DNA from: Vitellaria paradoxa
Lineage: Eukaryota > Streptophyta > Magnoliopsida > Ericales > Sapotaceae
NCBI GenBank assembly: GCA_019916065.1
Contig: CM034243.1
Coordinates: 29,538,147-29,602,146 of the forward strand
Direction of reading: 5' to 3'
Length of the DNA: 64,000 bases
The position numbers and the translations under genes were made by a program. The notes under the pieces are model-generated. The model did not search any database. It was given only the letters and a program-made list of their open reading frames with translations, and was not told the DNA's origin. Position 1 is the first letter of the stretch. Every line of letters starts with the position of its first letter. Shown piece after piece: positions 44,713 through 58,055 of this stretch.

Positions 44713-45614
44713 GGTCCCGTTTGTAAGTTTTTATTTTTTGTTTTCAAAATTTTGTAAACTGATAACAGAAACATGTTTGTTAAATCCGTTTACGTTTTTT
44801 GTTTCTAAAAAAAAAAACTTAACAACAAAAATGTAAGTAGAAAAAAAAGGTGTTTTAACTTTATTTTTTTCTGTTACAAACATTTTGTCAATTCTAATAC
44901 TTTATCCATTTTTGTTACATCATATTAAAATAGATTATTTTATTCAAATATTTTATTAAACTAAAATTATTTTTAATAAATAATAAAATTAAATTAAATT
45001 AATTAATATGTAATATCTATTATTAATTTATTTCTAATAAATAATTACATTAAATTAGTTAATTTAATTAATAAGAAATATATATTATTAAATTATTTTT
45101 AATAAATTAAATAAAATATTTAATTTAATTTAATAAATAATTTAATTAATACAAATATATTTTATTAAATTATTTTTAATAAAATATTATAATTAAATTA
45201 TTTAATTTAATTTAATAATAACTAATTTAAAATAATTAATTTAATAATATTAGATATATTTTATTAAATTATTTTAATAAATATCATAATTAAATTATTT
45301 AATTATTTTAAAATATATTTTATTCAATTATTTTTAGTGAATATATAATTATATTATAATTAATATATTTTATATTTACTAGATTAATTGATATAATATT
45401 TAATTTTACTTAATTATTTTTAATAAATAATATAATTAAATTAATAGAAAATATATTTATTAAATTTAATTAATTTTTTAAAAACTAATAAAATTGAGTA
45501 TTTTATGAAAATAAAAAATTAGTAATTGCAAACAAAATTTTATTTTCAAACGTAGTTTCAATTTTCATTTCAGAAAATGAAAACAGCAACAGAAAACAAA
45601 ATACATAAAATATA
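44713..45614. repeat. AT-rich element, unit 2 copy
   Basis: Counterpart of 17493-18401, beginning GGTCCCGTTTGTAAG, with the same TTTTTAATAAATAATATAA-type degenerate repeats. Confidence 0.5.
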
Positions 45615-46107
45615 GGCTGTTTGGAGTGTTAGAAAACTCAAAAAACTCTATAAAACTCCAATAATCTCTATAACTCACTACAATTCTCTATCATACTTTT
45701 AATTTTCCTGCCTTTACTAATCTCAAAAAATTTTAATATTTCATTAAAAAAATAGAAAATTCGTAACAAGATTCATTGAGTGCAAAATTTATTTTTCATA
45801 ATCATAATCTTCACGTCGATTAATTAAAACATTAAATTAAAACAACAAGTATTAATTAAAACATTAAATTATCCTCCCATTTTTTAAAAGCTCATTAAAT
45901 GAATGAGAAAATTTTATAAATTCACGGGCTTTAAAGAGTTCCTCCTTTTACTGAGACCTGTTTGATGGCACTAAAAGTCACAAAAACTTACTAATTTTAA
46001 CTAATTTTTATTTTTTTAAATTGAATTTCTCCACATATTACCTTTATGTCATATATTTTTACTTTTATTGTACTTTTTGACTAATTTTTTGTCAACCAAA
46101 CAGCCCC
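45615..46107. mobile_element. Tourist-like MITE, unit 2 copy
   Basis: Counterpart of 18402-18904, ending CAACCAAACAGCCCC. Non-coding. Confidence 0.55.
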
Positions 46108-47875
46108 TAAAAATCTTCAAGTACTACATCGAATTTGAAATTTATAATTTCATAAATATCAAAATTCTTTAGTTAAGGTGCATTGATCAAATATTAGCTT
46201 AATTAGCAGAAATTCCTTAATTAACAGAAATATTAAAATTTCTTAATTCCTTAATTTGTCAAACATGAAGCAAATATTGAAATTTCTTAATTAACGAATA
46301 TTTTCATTCTAAAATCTAATGTGAAAGTATGTTTTTCAGTTTAAAAAAAAAGGTATGCTTTCATAAAAACAAAAACCGATTTTCCCAAGATATAATGATA
46401 CATGCGTTTTCGGAAAAATCTAACAGTCATACAAATGTGTTTAAATAAGACTTCAGCCGTCTCACCAATAGTTTCTTTCATAAAACCAAACAGTCAATAC
46501 AAATTCATAAAAACCAAACAGTCAATACAAATGTATACAACAACAATAGGTGTCTTTTGAAAAAAAAAAAAAAAAAAGAACCGTCGTACGTGTGTCTGTT
46601 GGATGAAAAAATTAAAATAAATTTAAGTTCGCCTTTGACAAAAAAAAAAGAAAAATCGAAGAATTATACAAATGTTTTAGGCATGTTTGGTGTGCTAGAA
46701 AAAAAAAAAAAATCTCTGAAAAACTTTAAAAATTTCTAAAAGTTATTATTTTTATCTCACACAAATTAGGAACCCTCATTTATCTCATTTTATTTCACTT
46801 TTCACTCCAAACACACCATTGAAGGGAAAATTTTAATTTAATTTAAATTATAACAATTAGGCTTGGTTTGAATACGAAAAAGTTAGTTTTTAATTTTTGT
46901 TACTTTTTTGGTCTTATATGACTTTTTTACTAAAATTTAATTTTATTCTTAAAAGTTATAATTTTTAAACAAGTTAATCATATTTATGAAAGAAAAAAAA
47001 ATTCACGTTCATTCGTTAAAAAAAAATTAAAAATTAGTTTTTTTTTTTGTTTTTAACTTTTACCTAAATTAACATAAATTTTTTTTATTTTTTTTTTACA
47101 AATGTGATTCACCCAAAAATTTATAACTTCTAAAAAAAATAAGTTATATTGAAAACTGAATAAAATAAAAAAATAAAAACAAATTTAATTTTGAGAACCA
47201 ATGAAGCCTTAATTGACAGAGGCTATGGAAGTATTACTCCGAAGGGAACATGTCCACCTAAAAAAAAATTATGCTATTAATTTTTTATTTTTATTAATAT
47301 CATCTTACATGTTTAATTGTACCCACCCAAGAAAAGAAAAAAATTAACTCAATGCCAATTGTGCCCATCTAAAAAGAAAAAAAATTAACCTAATACCAAT
47401 TATACCCACTAACGAAAAAAATAAATTTTATTCCAATACAATTGTACCTAATCTATCAAATATAATTAAAAAATATCTAACCTCACTTTAACTCTTTTCT
47501 ATCTCTATCCTCTTTCTAACTACAGTCAAGCCCTTTTTTTTATTCCTCCAATATAACCCTATCAACTGTTTATGTGTCTTATAATTAGTACCCATCAGCG
47601 GCGTACTCAAGATTTGAAATTTACTTGTACTGAAAAAAGATTTAAAGATAAAGTGGATTAGATTACAAAAATTGAAACTAGATATAAGTTAAATAAAATA
47701 TTTAAAGGCAAAATAAACTAGATTATAAAAATTTCAAACGACCAAATTTAAAAAAAATGATAATTTTTTAAATTTAAAAAAAAAAATTAGAGCCAAAGTA
47801 CCCGAGGGACAGTTCATGCATGAGTCCACTGTGGTCCTCACACCAAAAAATCATTTTTTAGTTCCAACCCTTTTA
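46108..47875. other. Spacer, no gene seen
   Basis: AT-rich, collinear with 23235-25033. It contains a ~130-bp GGTGTGCTAG...CCAAACACACC mini-MITE (about 46682-46822) and paired CCAAACAGTCAATACAAA motifs near 46480-46532. The short ORF at 46557-46739 is oligo-A driven. Confidence 0.6.
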
Positions 47876-48370
47876 GGCTGCGTTTGGTGCAACAAAAGTT
47901 GCTAAAATCTCTATAAAATTTTACACATTCCCGCCTTCTTAAAATTCAAAAAACGTTCAATATCTTTCCAAAAAAAGTCAATAACTAGAATTTGGTTAAT
48001 CAAATAGCAAAAATTTTTTCGTCATTCTCACTATGGTCTCCTAAGCTACCAAATGACACCACTTTGACTATTTTTTTGGCGCTTTTAAAACGTTCCAACG
48101 GATTGTAAAAACCTTTCCGACGGAATCACGCGGCCAATTTTCGTCAAACGGTTTCTATAATCCGTTAGAAACCGTTTGGATAGATTGTAGTGTAAAGAAG
48201 TCATAACTGCCTAATTTTTTGAATTCGTCCAAACGAAATTCAGTCCGTCAAAACGAAATTTTACTAGTCATTTCCAAAAAATGTGGTTTGAGCTATATGC
48301 ATCAAACGAAAAAGTTTTTTAAACCACGTTTTATCTCATTTTATTCATTTTTGGTGCGCCAAACGCAACC
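47876..48370. mobile_element. Tourist-like MITE with TTA flanks, unit 2 copy
   Basis: Counterpart of 25034-25540, with ends GGCTGCGTTTGGTGCAAC and GGTGCGCCAAACGCAACC and TTA on both sides. Confidence 0.7.
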
Positions 48371-49180
48371 TTAATTGACAAAAAGATATAAGTACTTGGA
48401 CAACTAGTGTGTGCAATAATGAGTTAGTTAGCAGAAGTCTCGATCAATCAATTGTATTCATTTTGTTCAATTTTTTTCCTGATTACTATTTTTTATTCTA
48501 TTTAATTGTGATTCAAACCACATTTTATCTTATTTATCTCTTTTTTGGTGCACCAGATGCAGCCTTAATTGACTAAAAGATAGAAGTACTTGGACAACTA
48601 GTGTGTGCAATAATGAGTTAGTTAGCAGAAGTCTGAAAAGCAATATTTAATACTAGTTGCGATCAATCAATTGTATTCATTTTGTTCAGATTTTTTCCTG
48701 ATTACTATTTTTTATTTTATTTTAATTGTGATTCAAACCACATTTTATCTCATTTTATCTCATTTTTTGGCGCGCTAAACGCAGCCTTAATTGACAAAAG
48801 ATATAAATACTTGGACAACTAGTGTGTGCAATAATGAGTTAGTTGGCAGAAGTCTAAAACAATATTTAATACTAGTCGCGATCAATCAATTGTATTCATT
48901 TTGTTCAAATTTTTTCCTGATTACTATTTTTTATTTTATTTTAATTGTGATTCAAACCACGTTTTATCTCATTTTATCTCATTTTTTGGTGGGTCAAACG
49001 CAGCCTTAATTGACAAAAAGATATAAGTACTTGGACAACTAGTGTGTGCAATAATGAGTTAGTTGGCAGAAGTCTGAAAAATAATATTTAATACTAGTCG
49101 CCATCAATCAATTGTATTCATTTTGTTCAGATTTTGTTTTCCTAATTACTATTTTTTGTTTTACTTTAATTGTGGCACAA
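48371..49180. repeat. Four-copy MITE-derived tandem repeat, unit 2 copy
   Basis: Units start at 48371, 48565, 48786 and 49006, with the same structure as 25541-26360. The copy number is the same in both units. Confidence 0.85.
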
Positions 49181-50057
49181 TAAATACGAACATTTAGAAA
49201 TTACAATTTTAAGATAAATTTTTTAATTCATTATATGAATTGTGTTTATTGATTTGGATAAATTTCTTGCACTAATTTTTTATCCAAAAATTTTTTCTAT
49301 GCTCTTACCGTGATTTTTTTGCCTTGTTAAGCAATTTTCTGTACATTATTGTTCTGAATTATAATTGTCTGTCCATTATTTTACTGCACAGAAGAATAAG
49401 GTACTAATAAAATTTCTACACAATCTAAAACTGCACAGAAAATTTTTTGCAAAGTCAAAATTTGCACAAAATATTTTTTGCACTGTATTTTCTGCGTAAA
49501 AAATTATGCACAGTTTTTTTCTTGGACAGAAAATTTTGCCCTACAAAATTTCTACATAGAAAATTCTGCACTATGTTGTTTGCATGGTAGTTTTCTGAAA
49601 ATTTTTCGCACTGCAATTTGCTGCAATTTTTTGTTCTGCTTAGCATTTTCTGCACAGTGTAAATCCAACACTGTTTTTATTTTTATTTATTTATTTTTTT
49701 TTTTACAATTTTTTGCAAAATTTTTCTGCACAACTTTATGGATAAACAGTATGTAAAAAATAAAATATAAATAATATATATATATATATTTAAACTGTAT
49801 TGTTTGGGCCGATTTTTTTACATTATATTTTTTAATATATTTTGCACTATATTGTGTTTAAAATATACTTTTTTAATATATATGTTTATACTTTTCTAAT
49901 AAGATTATGGTCTGTGTCCCAAAAATTGAGATAGTAGCGAACTTACTATCACTATTGTATGCTTCTCCCACTTGTGAGTCATGGAGAGACAGCCCCAACA
50001 AACTTAATGAAATTGATTTCAAACGTTAGAAAAAAAAAGAAAAGAAAAAAAAGAAAA

Positions 50058-52200
50058 CATGTTTTTATCTCAGTGGCATTGAACCTTGCAAAGGTCTCGT
50101 GAAGAAACTCTTAATCTTTCGGAGGAAGAACAAAATCTTTAAACTATTGTTGCAGTCGAGCATAGAAGCATTTTAATCTTCTGTGCTAGAATTACATTCT
50201 CAATGGACCTAGACAATGTGTTATATAATGCGTATAGTTAATTCAATTACTAAGTAACTATGGAAATCTTTGGATAAAAAAGATACAAATAGATGATGCT
50301 TGGATGAAGAAATTCATTGTAGGCAAAGTCCTAGACTATAAGATGATTGCTTCCAAAGATATGATGACCCAAGTTCAAACTTCAAATCATCATACATGAT
50401 ATCTATGCCGAAGGAATGTTACTATGTGAATCTTTTCAAATGGTTGCAATCATTGAAAATTTGCCACCAATATGGAAAGATTTCAAGAACTATCTTGAGC
50501 ACAAGAGGAAGAAAATGACATTTGAAGATTTGATTGTTCGATTCAGAATTGAGGCAAATAATCAATTATTTGAAGAAAAAAAAAACAGATCATTCCTTAG
50601 AATTTAAGACACATGAGGTGGAAGAAGACTTAAGACCATATAAGAAAAGAAAGTTTGATGAACAAGGGGCCAAGAACAACATTGCCAAAAAGTTCAAAGA
50701 CACGTGTTTTGTGTGCAACAAACTTGGTTGCTATGCTAAGGATTGTCACAACTGAAAGGCACAAGGAAATGTTAAGAGAAAAAACATTAAGCCAATGTGA
50801 CCGAAGTGGATAAGTTAGCATCAAATATTTTTGAAATGAGCTTCTTTTTAGTTCTCTCTGAAACAAACTTGGTATCAAATACCAAATCATTGTGGAATGA
50901 CACAGTAGCTACTCATCATATCTATTTCGTAAGAGCATGTTCTTTACCTGTGAGTCAACTAATGGATAACAACTTTACATGAAAAATTCATCCACTTCCA
51001 AAGTTGAGAAGAAGGCAAGGTTGTTTTAGAGATGCCTTCTGGAAAAGAGCTAATTCTCAACAATGTGATTGTATATGCTATAAATTAAAAAGAGTCTTAT
51101 GTCTAGGTCTTTTAAAGTCAAAACAAATTTAGATTAGTTTTTAAGTCTAACAAGTTTGTACTCATGAAGGATGGGATTTACCTGGAGAAAGGATATATAA
51201 GTGAATGGCTCTTTAAAATAAATGTAATACCTATTGCTTCATCAATTAATAAGGACACATCTTTGCTTATATATATGTTTGAGTGCTCTTATACATGGCA
51301 TAGTAGATTGATCATGTTAATTTTCATTTTATATACAAATTAATGAGTTTAGGACTTAGTACTTAAATTCATTATAGACCTCATGTCATAAATGTTAAAA
51401 GATGTGTTGAAAGCAAAATTAAGAATAGCCCCTTTTTCATATAATTAAAAGAAGTTTGGAATATCTAGAATTGATGCATGTTTATATTTGTGTTTTGAAA
51501 GTATGTTCAAACTAGATGAGAAAAATAATATTTTATTACTTTTATAAATGATTGCACAAGAATATTGTTGTGTATTTTCTTAGGAGCAAAGATGAGGTTG
51601 TGGATATGATTATCTAATATTGGCAAAAGATTACGATGCTAAGAAGTGATAAAGATGGTAAATGTGATTCACTATTTGCATAAATTGTGGCTGAACATTA
51701 TATTATTCATCAAACTATAGCATCTTACCTACCTTAATCAAATGACAATGCCAAAAGAAAAAAATAAAACTTTAAAAGAGATCATGCATGACATGTTAAT
51801 TAGTTTTGGTTTTACTCAAAATTTGCGAGGAAAGCAATATTATTTGCTAATCATATACTAAATAAGTTAGCCCACAAGAAGAAAAACAAAACCCCGAATG
51901 AAGCGTGGAAAGGTGGAAAAACCTTCTTACAAATACTTTATAGTGTAAGGGCATATAGCCAAAATAATTTGTTCCTATTCCTAAAAAAGGTCAAAATATG
52001 ACCCAATTATGACTGTATATTTATGAATATGCATCCAATAGCAGGGCATGTAGGTTTCTTACTTATAAATATGATATTTCAAATATCAATGTCAATATGA
52101 TCACTGAATTTTAGAAAATGTATCATTTTCAAAGATATTTTCTTTGAAAAAATATCTTTATTATTTTTTGTTTCCTGAGGCGCTTGAAAACATCCATGAC
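50058..52200 (+). mobile_element. Ty1-copia retrotransposon remnant, unit 2 copy
   Basis: Collinear with 27265-29395: Gag pieces (50416-50607 and 50534-50755), the degenerate knuckle CFVCNKLGCYAKDC, a pre-integrase segment near 51290, and a DCIFI-like stretch near 52000. Extra one-base indels compared with the unit 1 copy break the frames further. Confidence 0.7.
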
Positions 52201-52532
52201 GTCCATATAATGAAAATGAATACTCTCTCTTTTATTTGGTATATAAATATCTGGGTATAACATATAAAGGTAAAAATGCAATTCACTTTCTAACTTCATT
52301 GGGCTTGTTCCAATAAATTGTGACTACGCGTGCAGTGTAATTTTAATGTTAAAGGTGTTGATCCAAATTTGAAAGAACCTTGGATACTAATTGTAATTGT
52401 AATTGATTTTATTTTATTTTTTTCATTTCTGATTTGAGAGGAGAGAGAAAATGGGCTTTACAGGAGTGATGGAGTGACTATTTATGGAATATTTTACGTG
52501 TATATCCACCTATTCTCGTCAGGTCTCAACGT

Positions 52533-52706
52533 TGAATAATAATAATAATAATAATTTTTTTTTTTGACAAGTGAAACATGCCCAGCCCTTCATTAAGGGC
52601 AACACGTCACAACCCAACCCCAACAATCCTACCTACAACAGGTTTCGAACTCTCAGCCTCCTAAACAAAAAGTTGGTACGTGAACTAGGCCAAGACGTCT
52701 TACTCA
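52533..52706 (-). mobile_element. tRNA-derived SINE, unit 2 copy
   Basis: Counterpart of 29726-29900, with box A, box B (GAGTTCGAAACC) and an A plus TTATT tail on the minus strand. Confidence 0.65.
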
Positions 52707-52876
52707 ACATTGGACAATATACACATCTTTTGCATTGTTAATAAGCTCCCCATTTGATAGCATTTTTATTTTTTTATTTATATTCTTAAAATTTTGTAAA
52801 TTAATAATAGAAACATATTTGTTAAATTTATTTATAATTTTTTGATCCAAAAAAAAAATTTTTAAAAAATTTAAAG

Positions 52877-53886
52877 AGAAAAATATGAATAAAAAAGTAT
52901 TTTTGCTCTATTTTTTCTGTTACAAATATTTTGTTAATTTAACACTTTATCCATTTTTATTGCATTATATTAAAATGAATTATTTTATTCGAATATTTTA
53001 TTAAACTAAAATTATTTTTAATAAATAAAAATTATTTATTTTTAATAAATAATTAATTTAAGTAATATGAAATATATTTTATTAAATTATTTTACTAAAT
53101 AATAAAATTAGATTAATTAATTTTAACTTAATTTAATAATTAATTTAATTTAATTAATATTAGATATATTTTATTAAATTATAATAAATATCATAATGAA
53201 ATTATTTAAATTATTATGAAATATATTTTTAAATTATTTTAATAAATAATATAATTAAATTACAACTTAATATATTTTATACTTAAATATTAAATTATTT
53301 AATAAATAATTTAATTTAATTAATTAATTAAATTAATATGACATATATTTTATTAAATTTAATTAATTTTTTATAAACTAATAAAATTAAATATTTTATG
53401 AAAGTAAAAAATTAATAATTGTAAACAAAATTGCATTTCTGAACTCATTTTCAATTTTCATTTTAAAAAAAAAAAAGATAACAGAAAACAAAAAAAACAA
53501 AAAGCACAAATAAAAAAAAGGACAACATTACCAAATGACCCCTAAGTAAACATTTTTTATTTGCTATGTATCACCCAATTACCAAAAACATCTAAAACCT
53601 TAAAATGGACAAGTAGTTAGCTATGATCATAATATTATGTTATAATCCTAAGTGATAGCTCAACTAATAATATTTTTGAATTTGATCTCCAGTGATTCTT
53701 AATTCGAGTCTCCTACAAACTATGAAAGGTTTATTTGATTTTTAATTTCAAAGTTTCAAAAATTAATCGAGATGCGTATAAAATAGTTTAAGTATACTAA
53801 ATATTCAAGTATATATATATATAAATTTATATATAATCTTGCTTGAAGTAGCCATGCGTTTTTAAAGAGAAGAAGAAGGAAGAGGG
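52877..53886. other. AT-rich spacer replaced by Ns in unit 1
   Basis: Degenerate TTTTTAATAAATAA repeats (about 53020-53420) like those at 17.7-18.3 kb, then ordinary spacer. No gene is visible. Confidence 0.6.
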
Positions 53887-53889
53887 GGG

Positions 53890-53909
53890 GAGAGAGAGAG
53901 AGAGAGAGA
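53890..53909. repeat. (AG)n microsatellite
   Basis: About ten AG dinucleotides preceded by a G-run. It lies in the stretch that is a gap in unit 1. Confidence 0.9.
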
Positions 53910-54223
53910 CTTACCACAGAAAAAATTAGACGCCAATTCTACTAATAATGCTTCTAAATGTTATAGGAAATAATGATAGAATTTAAATAACAGTATATAC
54001 CTAGCTTTTTTTTTCTTTCTTTTGTTTTCAAGTAACAGATAAAATATATATATATATATATATCATTCCTTTTTAATTGAACTCGATCCAATAAATACGT
54101 GAACATATTCAGCTCTATGATGTCCTATAAATATATTCGCTTTATGATGCATCACCATCCATAAATAAAACAACGTCAAATGTCAAGAAAATTCAAAAGG
54201 AAATATTTCTCCAGTAGTTCGCT

Positions 54224-55515
54224 TAGTTTACCTTCAATGTTACTTTAATCCTACACGATTTAATTGCAACAGTCAAATCTCTATTACTTACTGTCAAATA
54301 ACAATTCGATCATTTCGTTAGTTGAACGTTAAATACAACTATTAAACTAATAATAAAAGGTAATTTTTTCTACAATTTATCCTTAGTATTATTTTACTCC
54401 CTCACGTTCAATTGTAATAGTCAAATCCCTATACTTTCGTGTATATTTGAAATATATTTTATTAAATTATTTTTAATAAATAATATAATTAAATCAATAC
54501 TTAATTTAGTTTAATTAATATGAAATATAAGTATTAAATTTAAATAATTTTTAAAATAATAAAATTAAATATTTTATTAAAGGCTGATTCCATGGTAAGG
54601 CATATTTTATTAAAATATTTTTAGTAATAATATAATTAAATTATATTTAAGATATTTTATTTTATTAAATTAGATTATTTTTAATGAATAATATAAATAA
54701 TTAGTAATATATTTAAATTAATACTTAATTTAGTTTAATTAATATGAAATATATTTTATTAAATTTAAATAATTTTTAAAAATTAATAAAATAAAATATT
54801 TTATTAAAAATTAATTTATGAAATTAAATTTTCATCTAAATGCAATTTCAGTTTTATTTCAGAAAAAATGATAATGAAAAAATAATATCAGAAAACAAAG
54901 AGTTAAATCAAAAAGATTCTAGTTTTTCTATTTTGTTTAACTCTTTATTTTTTGATTTTGTTTTCTGCTATCATTTTTTCCTGAAATAAAAGTGAAACTA
55001 CATTTAGAAATGTAATTTGATTTACATAAAATAATTTTTTAATAAAATAGTTAATTTTATTATTTTTTAAAAAATTACTTGAATTTAATAAATACATTTC
55101 ATATTAATTAAACTAAATTAAGTATAAATTTAATTATATTATTTATTAAAAATAATTTTATTCAAAAAAAAAGAAAAGATATTAAATATTTTTCAATTTT
55201 ATTATTTACTAAAAATAATTTAATAAAATATATTTCTGATCATATTATATATTAAAAATAATTTAATAAAATATATATCAAATATACACCGAAAGTGTAG
55301 AGATTTAACTGTTACAATTGAAACGCGAGAGATTAAAGTGATAATGAGGGCAAACTGTATAAAAAATTACTTTTTATCTTTAATTTAATAGTTGTATTTA
55401 ACGGTCAATTAACAGAAGGACAGAATTACTACTTGACTAAAAGCTGTAGAAATTTAGCTGTTGTAATTGAAACATGTAGGACTAAAATAACACTAAAAGT
55501 AAACTGTAAGGATAA
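54224..55515. repeat. Long inverted repeat (~1.3 kb palindrome, centre ~54935)
   Basis: The two ~600 bp arms are reverse complements over their whole length with moderate divergence. AATTGCAACAGTCAAATCTC near 54270 pairs with TTTAGCTGTTGTAATTGAA near 55456. GTTAAATACAACTATTAAA near 54330 pairs with TTTAATAGTTGTATTTAAC near 55384. CAGAAAACAAAGAGTTAAA near 54890 pairs with TTTAACTCTTTATTTTTTG near 54938. The interior is AT-rich and non-coding. It resembles a fold-back or long-TIR transposon, but I could not define its ends. Confidence 0.8.
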
Positions 55516-55744
55516 TTTTTGTGTTTTACTTTTTTTATAATTATAGACCAAATGGAGCCCTACTAGAGCGATGGACCGGTCCAATGAATAGAGACTCTTG
55601 TGCACCTAATCCTTGTGCTTGGATTCAATACTCGGGTCTTCGCTTACCCGAATAAGAAAAATGTGATTTTATATTATTTAAGAAAAAATGGATCCCTACA
55701 AATATCTTCCCACAGATTAATCAAGAATGAATCCCTACAAAACC

Positions 55745-56030
55745 GAAAGGGATAGTTGAGTTGGTTCAGATGGCGGGTGAAGGGCCTGAGACTAATAGGT
55801 CCCGGGTTCGACACCTCTCGGGGGTAGTCCTTCCTCTAATTGTGGAGGGCCATCTAACAGCCTTCTCGGCTGAACCGGTCAGCCAGAGCTTGCCTAGGCT
55901 AGTTTACCTTCTCGCGGTTCTTTGTCGGCTAGGGCCACGGGCGGACTTCACCCAGTGTGCACCTATGGGTAGCGGCTACGGGTTTCTCCCCGACCCTCAG
56001 AAGAATGTATCCATCTTTGCAGTGACACTT
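55745..56030 (+). mobile_element. tRNA-derived SINE, GC-rich
   Basis: A box A-like TAGTTGAGTTGGTTCAGA is followed about 35 nt later by a box B (GGGTTCGACACC), then a body far richer in G+C than its surroundings. The 92-codon ORF here has no homology I recognise and is probably incidental. It exists only in unit 2 because unit 1 has a gap at this place. Confidence 0.55.
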
Positions 56031-56596
56031 ACAAATTAACATATTGCATATGTTTTTCATTTTCTTTTCAAATAATAACATAATAATACTTAATTAGTTT
56101 AGTAAACTTCTCGCTACTCAACTTTTATTTATTTTCTTTTAAATGATCAAAATCACCCTCTTATATTTTTAAACTACTTTTGAACCATAAAAGGTAAAAA
56201 TATTAAATTAACAAAAATTTAATAAGGTAGCTAGTAAAAAATTAATTTTTTTCCATCCTAAATACAAAAAAATTATTATTATTATTATTATTTTTTAGGT
56301 GTTCTCCAAGTAAGCCTAAGATCAACCCAAGAGGGGGGGGGGAATAAAACTCAAATTTTGGGAACTCAGCTCAAAGTCATCCAAAATGACAAATTAACCA
56401 ACAATGCTCGCAGTTGAGACGCAAGTGTACTCATTAGCGATGACTATAATATCGATTGTGAATTCTTGTAGAGTTCGTTTTACATAATTATTCTTGTTTA
56501 TAATCAAATACATAAAAAAATAAAATAAATTCACATTTCGCATCAACAATGTACCTGTCGTGTCCAGGGCATGCCTTTCTAAAATCTACTATAATC

Positions 56597-56767
56597 ATGG
56601 GTGTGTTTGGAGTTATATAAAATTGTATAAAATAAATAAAATTGTAAAAGAAAATATTTCGTAATTCATGCAGTGAGGGAAGAATTTAAATTTTACTGTC
56701 TCATATTCGTGTTTGTAGAGATTTGTAGGATTTTATTTTATTTTGGAAAGCTCCAAACGGAGCCCAT
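56597..56767. mobile_element. Short MITE with GTTTGGAG inverted ends
   Basis: ATGGGTGTGTTTGGAG on the left and CTCCAAACGGAGCCCAT on the right are inverted. The interior is AT-rich and non-coding. Confidence 0.55.
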
Positions 56768-56882
56768 GTTACCCTTGTGCCTTCAAATGCCCAAAAACGA
56801 GTAAAAACTTGTGCTCTCTATTCGTCATCACTGCTTGGTCAACTAAAACTTGCAAATTTAAAGAATAGGCTATTTAATTTAA

Positions 56883-57028
56883 CTGACGTTTGGAACCCTA
56901 TTTTTGCCCCCCCCCCCTTTTTTTTGCCAAAAGTTGCAATCTCAAAATTGATAAAATTGTAAAAAGTTAAAATAATTGATAAAAGTCAAATTTTTTTTTG
57001 TATTTTTTTGAACTCCAAACGTTACCTT
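56883..57028. mobile_element. Short MITE with ACGTTTGG ends, unit 2 copy
   Basis: Counterpart of 30183-30322, with a longer C-run inside. The flanks beyond the right end differ between units. Confidence 0.5.
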
Positions 57029-57255
57029 AGTTTCACTTGGCCCATTCTGGCAATTATCATTAAAAAAAAAAAAAACAAAAGAAAAAAGAACAAAAATACT
57101 ATGTGTCCTTTACGCACACCAAACGTGTGATATTCTTCATTAATATTTTTTATAAAATGAAACTAGATTAAACATGCAAGGAACAAAGTGCTAAGATTTA
57201 AAATATAAGGAGTAAAATTAGATTGGGAATAAAGTACATATATGCTAAGTGTAAT

Positions 57256-57727
57256 TGTTACGATCCCATGAGCATAAATCATATGAGTTATATTTGTTTC
57301 ACATCAGTAGTATGAAATGGTAATGCAGGTGCTTATATATCTTGAACTCTATCCCTTTAACAACTAGTTTTTAGAAGTAAGTTCTCCTAAAGCATATAAC
57401 AAATGGTATCAAAACATGCACCACCTCTCCCATCCACTACAATACAGGAGGTGACACCAACAAAGCAGTGTTAGCTCAGTAACACCAGCATTGTGCTTGG
57501 ATTATAATGCAAAATCTACCTATGAGATTGCAGAGCCTAGTGGAATGTTACGATCCCGTAGGTATGCAGAGATTGTAGTGCAAAGTAGAACTACGAAGCG
57601 TAATAAAAAGTTATGATCTCGTAGGCATATAAAGGTCATACTGGTAGTATGTGATGTTTATATTACCTTGAATTTCCTCCCCTTCACCCCAAATTTTTAA
57701 GAGTAACTTCTCTAAACATATATAACA
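57256..57727 (+). mobile_element. TRIM-like miniature LTR retrotransposon, unit 2 copy
   Basis: Left LTR 57256-57401, TGGTATCAAAACATGC just after it, and right LTR about 57609-57727. The right LTR keeps a segment (GGTAGTATGTGATG, TTATATTACCTTGAA) that is deleted in unit 1, which makes the LTR pair easier to align here. Confidence 0.65.
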
Positions 57728-58055
57728 ATAATTTACCCTCGAAGAATAATAGAGCCAAAGAATGAGAACAAACAGAAGAATCAATAAAAGTGAGCTCAGA
57801 ATCCGCAGTTAAGGTGAGAGGAATACTTCACATCCGGCATAACTTGTGAATCTTTATCAAACCAAAAGGCAGAAATTATAGCTAGTAAGACAGCAAGACA
57901 TCATACAGAAGAGCAACTCACAAACCCGAAAACCAAAAAACATAGTCTTTGTCATATGCCCCCTACTTTGACTAAAATTTCCAACAACCAGAATCCCAAA
58001 AGTTATAAACAAACTAAATACTGCTTCTTGTTGATCGATTCGCAGTTCAGCATTA

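Noticed and set aside
53890..53909. GAGA-type regulatory element
   Set aside because: A plain AG microsatellite far from any gene. Nothing supports regulatory use.
55761..56039. GC-rich 92-codon ORF as a protein gene
   Set aside because: It overlaps a tRNA-derived SINE with box A and box B, and no domain or relative is recognised.
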